Positions 9,483 to 18,284 are shown, numbered from the stretch's first letter. The stretch is 64,000 bases of DNA from Longimicrobiaceae bacterium (GCA_036375715.1 DASVBS010000083.1:1-64000); one strand, 5' to 3'. Made by a program: numbers and translations. The notes: generated by a model from the letters alone, not told the origin.

Positions 9483-10363
9483 TGCGCCATCTTCTCTCTC
9501 AGGAACGCTACGCTCCGGCGGAGATTCTCCATCCCCATCTCCACCGTCTCCCCCTCCCCGTCCTCGATACTGATCCAGCCGTCGAACCCGTGCTCGCCCA
9601 GGATGCGGAAGATCCGGTCATAATCGTTGAGGCCCTCCCCGATGACGCCGTGCCGCAGGATGCGGGCATAGCCATGGACAGGGTCGGCATCGAGCCGCTT
9701 CAGGTCCTCCACCGTGCCCCCTTTCAGGTAACGGTCGGAGGCGTGCACCGTCGCCACCCGATCGACGATGCGATCCAGCAGTTCGTAAGGATCGATTCCC
9801 GCGACGACGGCATTGGACGGATCGTACTGGGCGCACAGCCATGGACTCGGAAGCGCATCCAGAATCGCCAGGTAGCGCTCCCGACTCTGAGCGTACTCGG
9901 GGTAGTGCCAGTTGCCATCCTTGTAGTGGTTTTCCAGGCAGAGCACCACCCCCGCGTCCTCAGCATGCGGCAGCAGAGCTTCCAGACACTCAATCACCCA
10001 GCCCAGCCCCTCGTCTCCTATGCCCGGGCGTCTCTGCCCGGAAAGGACACGGCAGTACCGCCCGCCGAGGCGCGCGGCGACACCGATCATCCGCCGGGTC
10101 TCATCCACTTCCCTTCTGCGCTCCGTAGCGCTCTCCCGCACGAAATCGGGCGAATGGCAGAGCATCGGCATGCGGAGACCCACCGAACGGAGTCGTCGCG
10201 ATAGGGCGGAGAGATATTCGGACTCAAAGCTGTGCAGGAAAGCGGGATAGAGCTCGACCCCATCCACCTCCAGGGTGGCCGCGAGCTCCAGCCATTCATC
10301 CAGGCTCATCCGGTGCTCGATCAGCGCCGAGAAGAAGCCCTTGGGAAACACGGAGAGAGGCAT
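9458..10363 (-). CDS. Sugar phosphate isomerase/epimerase (xylose-isomerase-like TIM barrel)
   Basis: A 301-residue protein of the AP-endonuclease-2/xylose isomerase-like family. Metal-site segments are visible: VDGVELYPAF, LCLENHYKD, LCAQYDPSNAV, TVHASDRY and a C-terminal WISIEDGEGE. These enzymes isomerise or epimerise keto and aldo sugars, or dehydrate inosose, using a divalent metal. There is no signal peptide, so it acts in the cytoplasm. It is the second gene of the operon, 15 bases after the Gfo/Idh/MocA gene, and overlaps the next gene. Confidence 0.85.
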   Translation of the reverse strand: MPLSVFPKGFFSALIEHRMSLDEWLELAATLEVDGVELYPAFLHSFESEYLSALSRRLRSVGLRMPMLCHSPDFVRESATERRREVDETRRMIGVAARLGGRYCRVLSGQRRPGIGDEGLGWVIECLEALLPHAEDAGVVLCLENHYKDGNWHYPEYAQSRERYLAILDALPSPWLCAQYDPSNAVVAGIDPYELLDRIVDRVATVHASDRYLKGGTVEDLKRLDADPVHGYARILRHGVIGEGLNDYDRIFRILGEHGFDGWISIEDGEGETVEMGMENLRRSVAFLREKMAQWLPTLTS

Positions 10364-10378
10364 GAGGGCCCGCCCGGT

Positions 10379-11437
10379 TCAGGTGCCGATCTCTTCCCAC
10401 CCACCACTTTCCGCGGACCGGAAGATTGCGTCGATCACCTCCATGTTCCGGATGGCATCCTCGAGCGGCACCGGCGGGTGTGTGCCGGCAATCACGGCGC
10501 TCGAGAAGGCGTCGCCCTGCAGCGTGTACTGGTCGACGGGCGGAAACTCGATGATCTCGCCTCCCGCCGCGGGAGCGCTGCTGCCGTCATCGAGCACGAT
10601 GCGCACCGGCCGGTCCGGCGGAGCGTTGAAGGGAATCTCGATGTCGATACGCCCGCGCGTGCCAAAGATCTGCATCCGCTGGGCGGGCCCGAGTTGCGTC
10701 GAACAGGTGAAGGTCGCGTGGCCCGAGGGGAACTCCAGCATCACCGAGGTCAGTCGGTCGATCCCCATCTGCGGATCGCGCTCGATCATCGAGACCGCAC
10801 GTGTCGGCTCCTCCCCGTAGATGAAGCGCGACAGGTTCACCGGGTAGCAGCCGATGTCCATCAGCGCGCCGCCCCCGTACTCCAGCCGATTGCGAATGTT
10901 GTCCGGGTCCAGCTTGAAATAGCTGAAGTAGGCCGAGATCAGCCGCACCTCCCCGATCTGCCCCTCCTGGACCAGGCGGCGAGCCTCGATCCACTGGGGA
11001 TGGAGGCGGACCATGAAGGCCTCGCCGATCATCACGCCCGTGCGCTCGCGGATCGCGAGCAGCTCGCGCGCCTCAGCGGCATCCATCGCGATCGGCTTCT
11101 CGCAGAGGACGTGCTTCCCCGCCTCCGCCGCGCGCGCGGTCCACGGCACGTGAAGGTGGTTGGGAAGCGGGTTGTAGACGACCTGCACCTCCGGATCGGC
11201 GAGGAGCGCCTCGTAGGAGCCGTAGGCCCTGGCGATACCCAGCTCGCGCGCGACCTGCTGCGCTCGCGCCTCGTCGCGGGAGGCGATAGCGACGACTTCC
11301 GTCCAGGTACCACGCTGCAGGGCGGGGATCACCTTGGTGCGGGCAATGGCGGCAGTGCCCAGGATCCCCCATTTTACCCGCAGCGTCGGCTCCATCTCCC
11401 CGGCGATGGCTCCTGCGTCGGACAATCCTTGCGTCAT
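10379..11437 (-). CDS. Gfo/Idh/MocA family oxidoreductase
   Basis: A 352-residue NAD(P)-dependent sugar dehydrogenase. The N-terminal Rossmann motif is WGILGTAAIARTKVIPAL. The family cofactor and catalytic segment is HVLCEKPIAMDAAEA, and ALMDIGCYPVNLSRF provides the active-site Asp...Tyr-like segment. The ATG at 11437 has a strong GGGAGGAAG site just upstream, so an in-frame start at 11620 is rejected. It leads the minus-strand catabolic operon, and its probable substrate is the sugar or sugar lactone handled by the downstream isomerase and dehydrogenases. Confidence 0.9.
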   Translation of the reverse strand: MTQGLSDAGAIAGEMEPTLRVKWGILGTAAIARTKVIPALQRGTWTEVVAIASRDEARAQQVARELGIARAYGSYEALLADPEVQVVYNPLPNHLHVPWTARAAEAGKHVLCEKPIAMDAAEARELLAIRERTGVMIGEAFMVRLHPQWIEARRLVQEGQIGEVRLISAYFSYFKLDPDNIRNRLEYGGGALMDIGCYPVNLSRFIYGEEPTRAVSMIERDPQMGIDRLTSVMLEFPSGHATFTCSTQLGPAQRMQIFGTRGRIDIEIPFNAPPDRPVRIVLDDGSSAPAAGGEIIEFPPVDQYTLQGDAFSSAVIAGTHPPVPLEDAIRNMEVIDAIFRSAESGGWEEIGT

Positions 11438-11546
11438 GCCAGCTTCCTCCCCGGCTGCTGGTTGGCCCACGACCGACCCCTGCCGATTGAGATACGCACC
11501 GCCGTCGCCGGCTGCAAGTCGAATCGTAGGGGTTACACAAGCATCA

Positions 11547-11576
11547 TTGGCGCGGCAGAACGCACAGTCGTATTCT
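11547..11576 (+). promoter_or_regulatory. Candidate promoter for the glycerophosphodiesterase gene
   Basis: TTGGCG at 11547-11552 and TATTCT at 11571-11576 are separated by 18 bases. The start codon is about 67 bases past the expected transcription start. It is a moderate match to a housekeeping-sigma promoter in a 212-base gap between divergent genes. Confidence 0.35.
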
Positions 11577-11649
11577 TGGCGCACTTCCAACCGTCGCGCG
11601 AACGGCCGCGTACCGATCATCGATTCTCATCGACGGAGGCTTGCCGAAT

Positions 11650-12492
11650 ATGAAGAAGTGGATCTGCCTGGCCGTGACCGCCGCGGCCTTGTCGGCCTAT
11701 CCGGTCCCCAACGCCGCTGCGCAGCAGGTGGAGTTGATCGCTCACCGCGGGGAATCGGCGGACGCTCCCGAGAACACCCTTGCCTCCGTCAACCTCGCCT
11801 GGGAGCGAGGCGTTCCCGCCGTCGAGATCGACATCCACCTGACCAGGGACGGCCGGCTCGTGGTGATGCACGACCCCAACGCCAAACGGACCACGGGGAT
11901 CGATCTGGTCCTGAAGGAGAGCACGCTGGACCAGCTCGAGGGACTGGATGCCGGCCGCTGGAAGGGCCAGAAGTGGGCGGGCGAGCCGGTGCCGACGCTG
12001 GAGCAGGTCCTGGCCACCGTGCCCCAGGGCAGGAAGCTCTTCATCGAGGTGAAGGTGGGGGCGGAAGCGATCCCGGCGCTCGAGCGCGCGATCCAGCTCT
12101 ACGCGCGTGACCGGGAGGGGCTGGTAATCATCAGCTTCCAGGCAGACGCCATCGCGGAGGCCAAGCGCCGTCTGCCGGACATCCCCGCCTACTATCTGGC
12201 CAGCTTCAAGCAGGACTCCACTACTGGAGAGTGGACTCCGACCCTGGACGAATTGATTCGCCTCGCCCGCGAAACCAAGGCGGATGGCCTGGACCTCTCC
12301 TACAAGGGGCCCGTCGACGCCGAGTTCGTGCGCCGGGTGAAGGAGGCGGGTCTGGGGATGTACGTCTGGACCGTGGACGATCCGGAGGTTGCGCGCCAGC
12401 TGGTCGAGGCCGGCGTGGACGGAATCACCACGAACCGGGCGGCCGCCCTGGCGGAGGAGTTGACAATTGCCACTGCCGGATCACAGAATTGA
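11650..12492 (+). CDS. Secreted glycerophosphodiester phosphodiesterase
   Basis: A 280-residue GDPD TIM barrel with a signal peptide (cleavage near NAAAQQ). Catalytic hallmarks are the His-Arg of LIAHRGES with AxENT, the metal glutamates in AVEIDIHLTRDGRLVVMHD with the catalytic His, and a metal-site Glu in LFIEVKVG. It hydrolyses glycerophosphodiesters to glycerol-3-phosphate and an alcohol in the periplasm. The ATG at 11650 is chosen because GGAGG lies at good spacing; a TTG nine bases upstream is too close to that site. Its stop codon overlaps the rpsU promoter. Confidence 0.92.
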   Translation: MKKWICLAVTAAALSAYPVPNAAAQQVELIAHRGESADAPENTLASVNLAWERGVPAVEIDIHLTRDGRLVVMHDPNAKRTTGIDLVLKESTLDQLEGLDAGRWKGQKWAGEPVPTLEQVLATVPQGRKLFIEVKVGAEAIPALERAIQLYARDREGLVIISFQADAIAEAKRRLPDIPAYYLASFKQDSTTGEWTPTLDELIRLARETKADGLDLSYKGPVDAEFVRRVKEAGLGMYVWTVDDPEVARQLVEAGVDGITTNRAAALAEELTIATAGSQN

Positions 12493-12517
12493 AATCTGCC
12501 GAAAAACCTGATAGATT
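12489..12517 (+). promoter_or_regulatory. Promoter of rpsU
   Basis: TTGAAA at 12489-12494, exactly 17 bases of spacer, then TAGATT at 12512-12517. The -35 hexamer overlaps the TGA stop of the upstream gene. The predicted leader to the GTG start is about 60 bases. The spacing and hexamers fit a housekeeping-sigma promoter. Confidence 0.6.
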
Positions 12518-12583
12518 GAAGGAACGAGGCGGCGCTTCACACTTCGGTGATGTCCGCATCTCGTTTACAGGGAAAGGATTACA

Positions 12584-12799
12584 GTGGTAGAGATCGAGCT
12601 CGCGGAAACCGATCGCCTGGACTGGGCACTGAAGCAGTTTCGTCGGAAGATGATTCGCTCCGGCCTGTTCAAGGATATGCGCCGGAAGCGTTTCTACGAG
12701 AAGCCGAGCGAGGCCCGCAAGGCTAAGGCGAAGGCCGCAGAGCGCCGCCGTCACAAGGATCGCAAGCGCGCCGCGCGCGCTCGACGTCTGGACTTCTAA
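12584..12799 (+). CDS. rpsU: 30S ribosomal protein bS21
   Basis: A 71-residue highly basic protein. The family core is visible as DRLDWALKQFRRKMIRSGLFKDMRRKRFYEKPSEARKAKA, followed by an Arg/Lys-rich tail. bS21 binds the small-subunit platform near the 3' end of 16S rRNA and helps initiation. It starts with GTG preceded by AAAGGA at suitable spacing. It is a single gene with its own promoter and a strong terminator. Length and sequence are typical. Confidence 0.96.
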   Translation: MVEIELAETDRLDWALKQFRRKMIRSGLFKDMRRKRFYEKPSEARKAKAKAAERRRHKDRKRAARARRLDF

Positions 12800-12826
12800 C
12801 ACCCACTAGGGGTCCGTCAACGTCGC

Positions 12827-12866
12827 AGGGGAGGGACCGGGCACCAAAGCGCCCGGTCCCTCCCCT
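12827..12866 (+). terminator. rpsU terminator hairpin
   Basis: A perfect 16-base-pair stem (12827-12842 with 12851-12866) and an 8-base loop begins 27 bases after the rpsU stop. No long T-run follows. It may also serve the convergent VOC gene. Confidence 0.75.
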
Positions 12867-13008
12867 GTTCGTGCTGCAGGCAACCCAACTTCCAGTCCGC
12901 TCACCCAGCATTTTGAAACGGCAGCGGTCGCGGGCGTGAACTGGCGGGCGCATCGGGATCCCCGTCGCACCCGCCGCTCAATCGCCGCTGGCGAGCGATC
13001 TATCCCGT

Positions 13009-13028
13009 GGTTCGCCTCTCAGCGAACC
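13009..13028 (-). terminator. Hairpin downstream of the VOC gene
   Basis: GGTTCGC / GCGAACC, 7 base pairs with a 6-base loop, lies 9 bases beyond the VOC stop on the minus strand. Outer GTGG and CCAC bases can extend it imperfectly. There is no T-run. Confidence 0.4.
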
Positions 13029-13036
13029 GCAACCAC

Positions 13037-13468
13037 TCAGCCGGCCTTGGCCGCTTCGGCCGCCTGATCCGGGATGGCGCTCGGGTCCATGTAGAAGACC
13101 TCCCAGAGGTGACCATCCAGGTCCTGGAAGGCATGCTGGTACATGAAGCCGTAGTCCTGCGGCTCCCGAGGAACCCGGGCTCCCGCCTCCCGCGCCAACC
13201 GAACGTGCTCGTCCACCTCTTCCCGACTGTCGAGGGCCACCGCAATGGTGACCTCGATCCCCTTGTGGGCGTCGATGATCTCCTTGTCGGTGAAGGTGCG
13301 GAAGTAGTCCTCCACCAAGAGCATCGCGTAGTTGTTCTCGCCGATGATCATGCAGGTGGCGTTCTCGTCGGTGAACTGGGGATTGAAGGTGTACCCCAGC
13401 TTGGTGAAGAACTCCACCGAGCGATCCAGATCCTTCACCGGCAGGTTGACGAAAAGCTGGCGTGCCAT
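13037..13468 (-). CDS. VOC (glyoxalase/bleomycin-resistance-like) family protein
   Basis: A 143-residue protein of the vicinal-oxygen-chelate fold. It begins ARQLFVNLPVKDLDRSVEFFTKLGYTF and ends with GFMYQHAFQDLDGHLWEVFYMD, the usual metal-site strand with terminal Glu. The subfamily resembles lactoylglutathione-lyase-like proteins of unknown substrate. The ATG at 13468 has GAGGAG upstream and fits the domain start; six upstream codons are not needed. It is a single gene with hairpins at its 3' side. Confidence 0.88.
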   Translation of the reverse strand: MARQLFVNLPVKDLDRSVEFFTKLGYTFNPQFTDENATCMIIGENNYAMLLVEDYFRTFTDKEIIDAHKGIEVTIAVALDSREEVDEHVRLAREAGARVPREPQDYGFMYQHAFQDLDGHLWEVFYMDPSAIPDQAAEAAKAG

Positions 13469-13578
13469 TGCAGTCTCCTCTGGCAAAAGTGGCGTGTCGG
13501 AGGACCTCCATCCCTCCGTGCTACCCTGCGTCGGGCGACGCCCAGCGATTTCGACAACGGCCCGCCCCGGGAGGAATG

Positions 13579-13600
13579 ACGGGCGGCTCGCACCGCCCGT
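13579..13600 (-). terminator. Terminator hairpin of the DUF5648-like gene
   Basis: ACGGGCGG / CCGCCCGT, 8 base pairs with a 6-base loop, starts about 10 bases after the stop at 13611 on the minus strand. Confidence 0.5.
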
Positions 13601-13610
13601 TCACAAGTGA

Positions 13611-14438
13611 TCAGAGCTTGGTGGGCGCCTGGTTCACGATCTCGGGATCGCCCACGATATCCTCGGTGTGCCCGTTCAGGCGGACGCCGACCATGTACTT
13701 GTAGTCCTTGCCTCGAGTGGTGCAGCGGGCACGTACCTGGACCCGCTCATCGTGGATCTCGGGCTCGTCGAAATCCTCTTCACCCTTGTGGATCTTGAAG
13801 TCGGTGAAGACGAACGAGCAGGTCGGAGCCGGCACGAACTCCAGGACGCTGCCGTAGGCGAGATTCACGGTCGAGGGGTCGAAGGTCCAGTCGAACTGGG
13901 CGTTTCCTTTCCTCTTTCCCTTTCCATTCTCCCGGGGGCGAACGCTGACCCGAACCGGCACCCGCTCCGAGGCATAGAAGGCGGGTTGCTCCTCGCGAGT
14001 CCAGCCTTCCACTTCCGGGTCCACGCTCAGCGCGTAATTCTCGCGAGAGGTGTCCTGCTTGTAGCGGTACACCGGCGGAGCGCCGTCTTCGACATCCTCC
14101 GCGTGAGCCCAGAAAGCCACGTAAGGCCGCTTCTTCCAGCCAGGGCCGTCCGGCCGATCCTTGTCGAGCGAGTAATAGTACTGGTGACGGTTGCGCGTGC
14201 AGCGGTGGAATTCGTAGACCGGCTGCAGCTCTTCACGCACGACCCCGTTCTCCATCTGGTCGCTCCAGGCGTAGAAGGCCACCCCTTCGCAGATCCACTT
14301 CGTTTCCGGATCCTCGTTGTCTTCGCCCGGATGCGGATTCGGGCATGGCGTGGGTTCGCGCGAGAATCGATAGCGCCGCACGGTCGCTCTGCTGCCCTTC
14401 AACTCCGCCCGCAGTCGATAGATGGGTACGATCGCCAT
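13611..14438 (-). CDS. Hypothetical protein with DUF5648-like repeats
   Basis: A 275-residue protein without signal peptide. It holds three degenerate units of the pattern Y-R-[polar]-...-H/Y-Y-Y...GW/W...FYA/FWA: VPIYRL...WICEGVAFYAW, QPVYEFHRCTRNRHQYYYS...VAFWAH and PPVYRYKQD...GWTREEQPAFYAS. This resembles DUF5648, a repeat found in secreted or lysozyme-linked proteins. The C-terminal 110 residues form a different beta-rich domain with no match I recognise. Function is unknown. It is a single gene with its own terminator and no partner nearby. Confidence 0.65.
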   Translation of the reverse strand: MAIVPIYRLRAELKGSRATVRRYRFSREPTPCPNPHPGEDNEDPETKWICEGVAFYAWSDQMENGVVREELQPVYEFHRCTRNRHQYYYSLDKDRPDGPGWKKRPYVAFWAHAEDVEDGAPPVYRYKQDTSRENYALSVDPEVEGWTREEQPAFYASERVPVRVSVRPRENGKGKRKGNAQFDWTFDPSTVNLAYGSVLEFVPAPTCSFVFTDFKIHKGEEDFDEPEIHDERVQVRARCTTRGKDYKYMVGVRLNGHTEDIVGDPEIVNQAPTKL

Positions 14439-14562
14439 GATCTGGAGATGATGGGTGGATGTGAACAGGATCGCTCCGCGTTGCCGCGAAGCGAGGGTAG
14501 AGACGCCCGGTTATTCCGCCCGGGCATCCGTGAGAGCAATCGGAAGGCGAAGCCCTCGGGGT

Positions 14563-17361
14563 TCAGCGAGGGGAATCGGGGAGCAGACCGCTGCGCCTGG
14601 CGAGGGCGACGAATTCAGGCTGCCGATAGCCGCGGGCCAACAGGTCATCGACCAGTGGACGTGCCTCCTGCATGCGGCCCAGGTACATCAAGGCCCGTGC
14701 TCTCGTGGCGAGCCGGTCCACCCCTCCCTCCTCCCCTTCGTCACCTTCTACCGCCAGGATCGCCTGCGTCCACGCCTCGCGCGCTTCAGTGTCGCGCCCG
14801 AGGGCCGACAGGGCGCGGCCGAGGTCCAGGTAGGCGTGTCCCTCCACGCCCTGCGTCACCGCGTCCCGCTGCTCCAGCAGCGGGCGCAGGACGGAGAGCG
14901 TCCTCTCTACCGCTTCCACCGCCGCCTCCGGCCGGGACTGCGCATACACGCTGGCGAAAGCCGCTTCCGTCTTGGCGAGCTCCTGTCGATAGACAACGCC
15001 GGACGGCTCGCGCTCCACCAGGCGGAGCAGAATGTCGCGACTTTCCTGCATTGCCGCCAGTCCTTCCTCCTCGCGCCCGCTTGCTACGAGACCGAGGCCG
15101 CCCAGCCGGGCGCTCACTGCCAGGCCCCGTTGCCATCCGGCGTTCTCGGGGTCCCAGTTCGCCAGTTCCCGCTGGATGGACCAGGCTTCCAGCCGATGGT
15201 CGAGCGCCTCGTCCTCCTGCCCCACAGCCGCGAGCACTTCGCCGAGATAGCTGTGTGCCAGCGACAGCAGCCGCTGTGCGTGGCGGTCCTCAGCGTTCTG
15301 CTTCGCAATCTCCTCGCGAACCGCAAGCTCGGCGCGGAAGTGCTCCAGCGCCGCAGCGAGGTCGCCCCAGCGCTGTTCGGCCACAGCGAGCTTGTTATAA
15401 GCGGTCGCGAGCGCCGACCGGTACTCGACGTTCTCGGGATCCAGGCGGGCGAGGCTTTCCTTCAGCTGCAGGCTCCGATTGTACTCGTCGATGGCCCGTC
15501 GGTCGCCGAGCTTCTCCAGCGCGCTTCCGATGTTGCCGTGCGCGTAGCTCAGCTCCATCCGGTACACGCGGTTGTCGGGGTCGGAGTCGAATAGCCGCCG
15601 GACGTGCCTGCGATATTCGTCGAAGTGACCGAGTGCGGCGGTGAAGTCGCCGCGCTCGAAGCTGATGTAGCCTAGCCAGAAAAAGTCCGTCGCCAGCGCG
15701 AGTCGCCACTCGGCATTGGTCGAATCCCGGCGCACGAGATCCGTGCTCACGGCATGCGCATCCTGGAAAGTGCTGAGGGCCGCCGCGAGGTTCCCCCGTT
15801 GCAGCTGCACGTCGCCCAGGAGACGGAGTTGCTCGGCGCGGCGGAGCAGCTCGCGCTCACTGAGCTGCTCCGCCGGCACCGCGGCGAAGTATTCCCGGGC
15901 TTTGGAGGCGACGTCGTCGAGAAGGTCGAGACGCCCGATGGGAACCAGCTTCTCCCGCAGGTCCCCCAGCATGTAGCCGATCAGGTCTTCCGCCTGTCCC
16001 TGGCGGAGCTGGGCCGCCCCCCGTGCTTCCCGCAGGAGACGGTTCTGCATGAAGGTGGTACCGACGAAGCCGCCGAGCAGAAGGGTCAGGGCGGCGGACA
16101 TGGAGACGACCAGTCGATGGCGGCGGACGAACTTCGTCGTGCGATAGGCGATCGACTCCCCACGAGCCAGCACCGGTAGCCCCCGACGATAGCGCCGGAT
16201 GTCTTCGAGGAGCTGCTCGGCCGACTGGTACCGACGCTCGGGCTCCTCGGCGAGGGCCTTGAGGGTGATGGTGTCGAGGTCGCCGCGCAGCTGCGCACGC
16301 AGGCGCTCGGGGGTGGTGCCGCGCCGAGCGGCGATCTCGACGGCGGAGATCACCGGCTCGCGCTCGTCCCCGGTGCGGACCGGACGAACCACTGTGGAGC
16401 TGGGTCGCCCCATGCCGGTGTCGAGGCCGAAACGATCCTGCGTGCGCCGACCGTGACGATCGACCGGCCGCCTTCCCGTGAGCAGCTCGAAGAGAATGAC
16501 CCCGAGCGAGTAGACGTCCGTCGCAGTGGTGACGGCGTTCCCGTCGATCTGTTCGGGAGAGGCGTACTCGGGGGTCAGCAAGCGCATCTCCGTGCGCGTG
16601 CGCGGCGCGAGCTCCGGGCGCGAGGGGTCCAGCAGCTTGGCGATGCCGAAATCCAGCAGCTTCACCACCCCGTCAGCGGTCACCAGGATGTTCGAGGGCT
16701 TCAGATCCCGGTGAATGACCAGATTGCGGTGGGCGAACTGGACCGCCGTGCAGATCGTCTCGAACAGCCGCAGGCGGGCGTCGACGGAGAGGCGTCGCGC
16801 ATCGCAGTACTCCGTGACCGGCTCCCCCGCGATGTACTCCATCACGAGGTAGGGGCGGCCATCCTCAGCGGCCCCTCCGTCGTACAGCCGTCCGATGTTG
16901 GGATGCTCGAGCGCGGCGAGGATCTGGCGCTCGTAGCGGAAGCGCTGGAGCACCTCGTCGGTGTCCATCCCGCGCTTGACGAGCTTCAGCGCGACCTTCT
17001 TCTCGAACTCATCGTCCGCCCGCTCGGCGAGGTAGACGGCGCCCATCCCGCCACGGCCGAGCACACGGATCAGTCGGTACGGCCCGATCCGCCCTCCACC
17101 CGGCAGCGCCTCCATCTCCTCCCGCTCGAGCGTGACCCGCAGGTCCTCCACGAGAGGCTCCGCGAACTGCGATACGGATTCACCCAGCGCGTGCTCCGCC
17201 TCGTCGGCGCTCTGCAGGAGCGCCTGCACCTCCTGGAGCAGTTCGGGATCGTCGCGACAGCGCTCTCGCAGAAAGGCCGAGCGCTCCTCGGGCTGGCATT
17301 CGAGAGCCGCCTCGAAGAGCGCGTCGATCTGCCGCCAGCGTTCGGGGGTCAGCGATCGCAT
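14563..17361 (-). CDS. Transmembrane serine/threonine protein kinase with TPR repeats
   Basis: A 932-residue protein. An N-terminal 80-residue helical region precedes a complete kinase domain: glycine loop GRGGMG (102-107), Lys126, catalytic loop HRDLKPSN (217-224), DFG (237-239) and PEYASPEQ. One membrane helix lies at about 417-437, and the C-terminal 480 residues are TPR-type helical repeats. The kinase should be cytoplasmic and the TPR part extracytoplasmic. It lies 30 bases after a sigma factor gene in the same orientation, a pairing common in Acidobacteria and Gemmatimonadota, so the two are probably one regulatory unit. Confidence 0.92.
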   Translation of the reverse strand: MRSLTPERWRQIDALFEAALECQPEERSAFLRERCRDDPELLQEVQALLQSADEAEHALGESVSQFAEPLVEDLRVTLEREEMEALPGGGRIGPYRLIRVLGRGGMGAVYLAERADDEFEKKVALKLVKRGMDTDEVLQRFRYERQILAALEHPNIGRLYDGGAAEDGRPYLVMEYIAGEPVTEYCDARRLSVDARLRLFETICTAVQFAHRNLVIHRDLKPSNILVTADGVVKLLDFGIAKLLDPSRPELAPRTRTEMRLLTPEYASPEQIDGNAVTTATDVYSLGVILFELLTGRRPVDRHGRRTQDRFGLDTGMGRPSSTVVRPVRTGDEREPVISAVEIAARRGTTPERLRAQLRGDLDTITLKALAEEPERRYQSAEQLLEDIRRYRRGLPVLARGESIAYRTTKFVRRHRLVVSMSAALTLLLGGFVGTTFMQNRLLREARGAAQLRQGQAEDLIGYMLGDLREKLVPIGRLDLLDDVASKAREYFAAVPAEQLSERELLRRAEQLRLLGDVQLQRGNLAAALSTFQDAHAVSTDLVRRDSTNAEWRLALATDFFWLGYISFERGDFTAALGHFDEYRRHVRRLFDSDPDNRVYRMELSYAHGNIGSALEKLGDRRAIDEYNRSLQLKESLARLDPENVEYRSALATAYNKLAVAEQRWGDLAAALEHFRAELAVREEIAKQNAEDRHAQRLLSLAHSYLGEVLAAVGQEDEALDHRLEAWSIQRELANWDPENAGWQRGLAVSARLGGLGLVASGREEEGLAAMQESRDILLRLVEREPSGVVYRQELAKTEAAFASVYAQSRPEAAVEAVERTLSVLRPLLEQRDAVTQGVEGHAYLDLGRALSALGRDTEAREAWTQAILAVEGDEGEEGGVDRLATRARALMYLGRMQEARPLVDDLLARGYRQPEFVALARRSGLLPDSPR

Positions 17362-17391
17362 CGAGGAACTGCGAGAGGAGCAGGTCGCCCG

Positions 17392-17988
17392 TCAGCGGGC
17401 GGGGCGCGGGGTCGGGTCGGGGCCGCTCTCGGGCCGCATGGCGCGGAAGAGCCAGGCGCGTGCGCGTGCCCAGTCGCGCTTGACCGTCGGAACAGAGAGA
17501 TCCGTAACGCTCGCGATCTCTTCGTAGGTGAGACCGCCGAAGAAGCGATACTCCACCAGCTGCGCCAGACGGCTACTGTAGGCCGACAGCTGCTCGAGCG
17601 CCTCATTCAAGGCGAGGAGATCCGCCGCCTGCTCGTCCACCGCCAGCTGCACCGACTCGATCGGCACGGCCTCCTCCGCCCCGCCGCGCTTCTGGGCGGT
17701 GCGTGAGCGAACGTGGTCGATGAGGATGAAGCGCATCGCCCGCGAGGCGAGCGCGAGGAAGTGGGCGCGATCCTGCCACTCCATCCGGCTCTGGTCTACC
17801 AGGCGGAGATACGCCTCGTGTACCAGCGCCGTCGTGTTCAGCGTCTGACCCGAACGGTAGCGAGCAAGCCGCTGGTGCGCCGCCTGACGGAGGTCCTCGT
17901 AGACGTGCGCGTACAGGTGGTCGAATGCGGCTCGACTTCCTCCGCGGACATCACGAAGGAGCTGCGTCGTGTCTGGCTGGCTGGCCAT
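17392..17988 (-). CDS. ECF-type RNA polymerase sigma factor (kinase-linked group)
   Basis: A 198-residue sigma-70 family protein. Region 2 is seen as FDHLYAHVYEDLRQAAHQRL...NTTALVHEAYLRLVD...ALASRAMRFILIDHVRSR; region 4 as YRFFGGLTYEEIASVTDLSVPTVKRDWARARAWL. This group has its usual partner in a serine/threonine kinase rather than an anti-sigma factor, and one follows directly downstream. The ATG at 17988 is chosen because family similarity begins there; it lacks an obvious ribosome binding site, and an upstream in-frame start at 18036 cannot be excluded. Confidence 0.9.
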   Translation of the reverse strand: MASQPDTTQLLRDVRGGSRAAFDHLYAHVYEDLRQAAHQRLARYRSGQTLNTTALVHEAYLRLVDQSRMEWQDRAHFLALASRAMRFILIDHVRSRTAQKRGGAEEAVPIESVQLAVDEQAADLLALNEALEQLSAYSSRLAQLVEYRFFGGLTYEEIASVTDLSVPTVKRDWARARAWLFRAMRPESGPDPTPRPAR

Positions 17989-18259
17989 AGGGGTGGGGGA
18001 TCGAGAGCCGACTAACCGCCGACGGAGATACATCACCGCCGAGCCATCTCAATTTATCCTCAACCCCTCGAAGTTCAAGTCATTCCGGGACACTGGCGTC
18101 GATGATCCTTTCCGCGGCCCGCTCCCGATAAAAAGGAAGAAGGCTCAAAGGCACCGCGCCGCCCGTCTCCGCCCTCCTACCCCAAGAAACGGTTTCCCGC
18201 TCGTCATCCTACCACATCCCCCAGATCGAACCTACCGAACATCCTCCTTGGCGGAGACG

Positions 18260-18278
18260 GGGGCCGCGGCGCGGCCCC
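18260..18278 (-). terminator. Hairpin after the small membrane protein gene
   Basis: GGGGCCGC / GCGGCCCC, an 8-base-pair GC stem with a 3-base loop, lies just past the stop at 18285 on the minus strand. No T-run follows. Confidence 0.4.
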
Positions 18279-18284
18279 GGTCGG

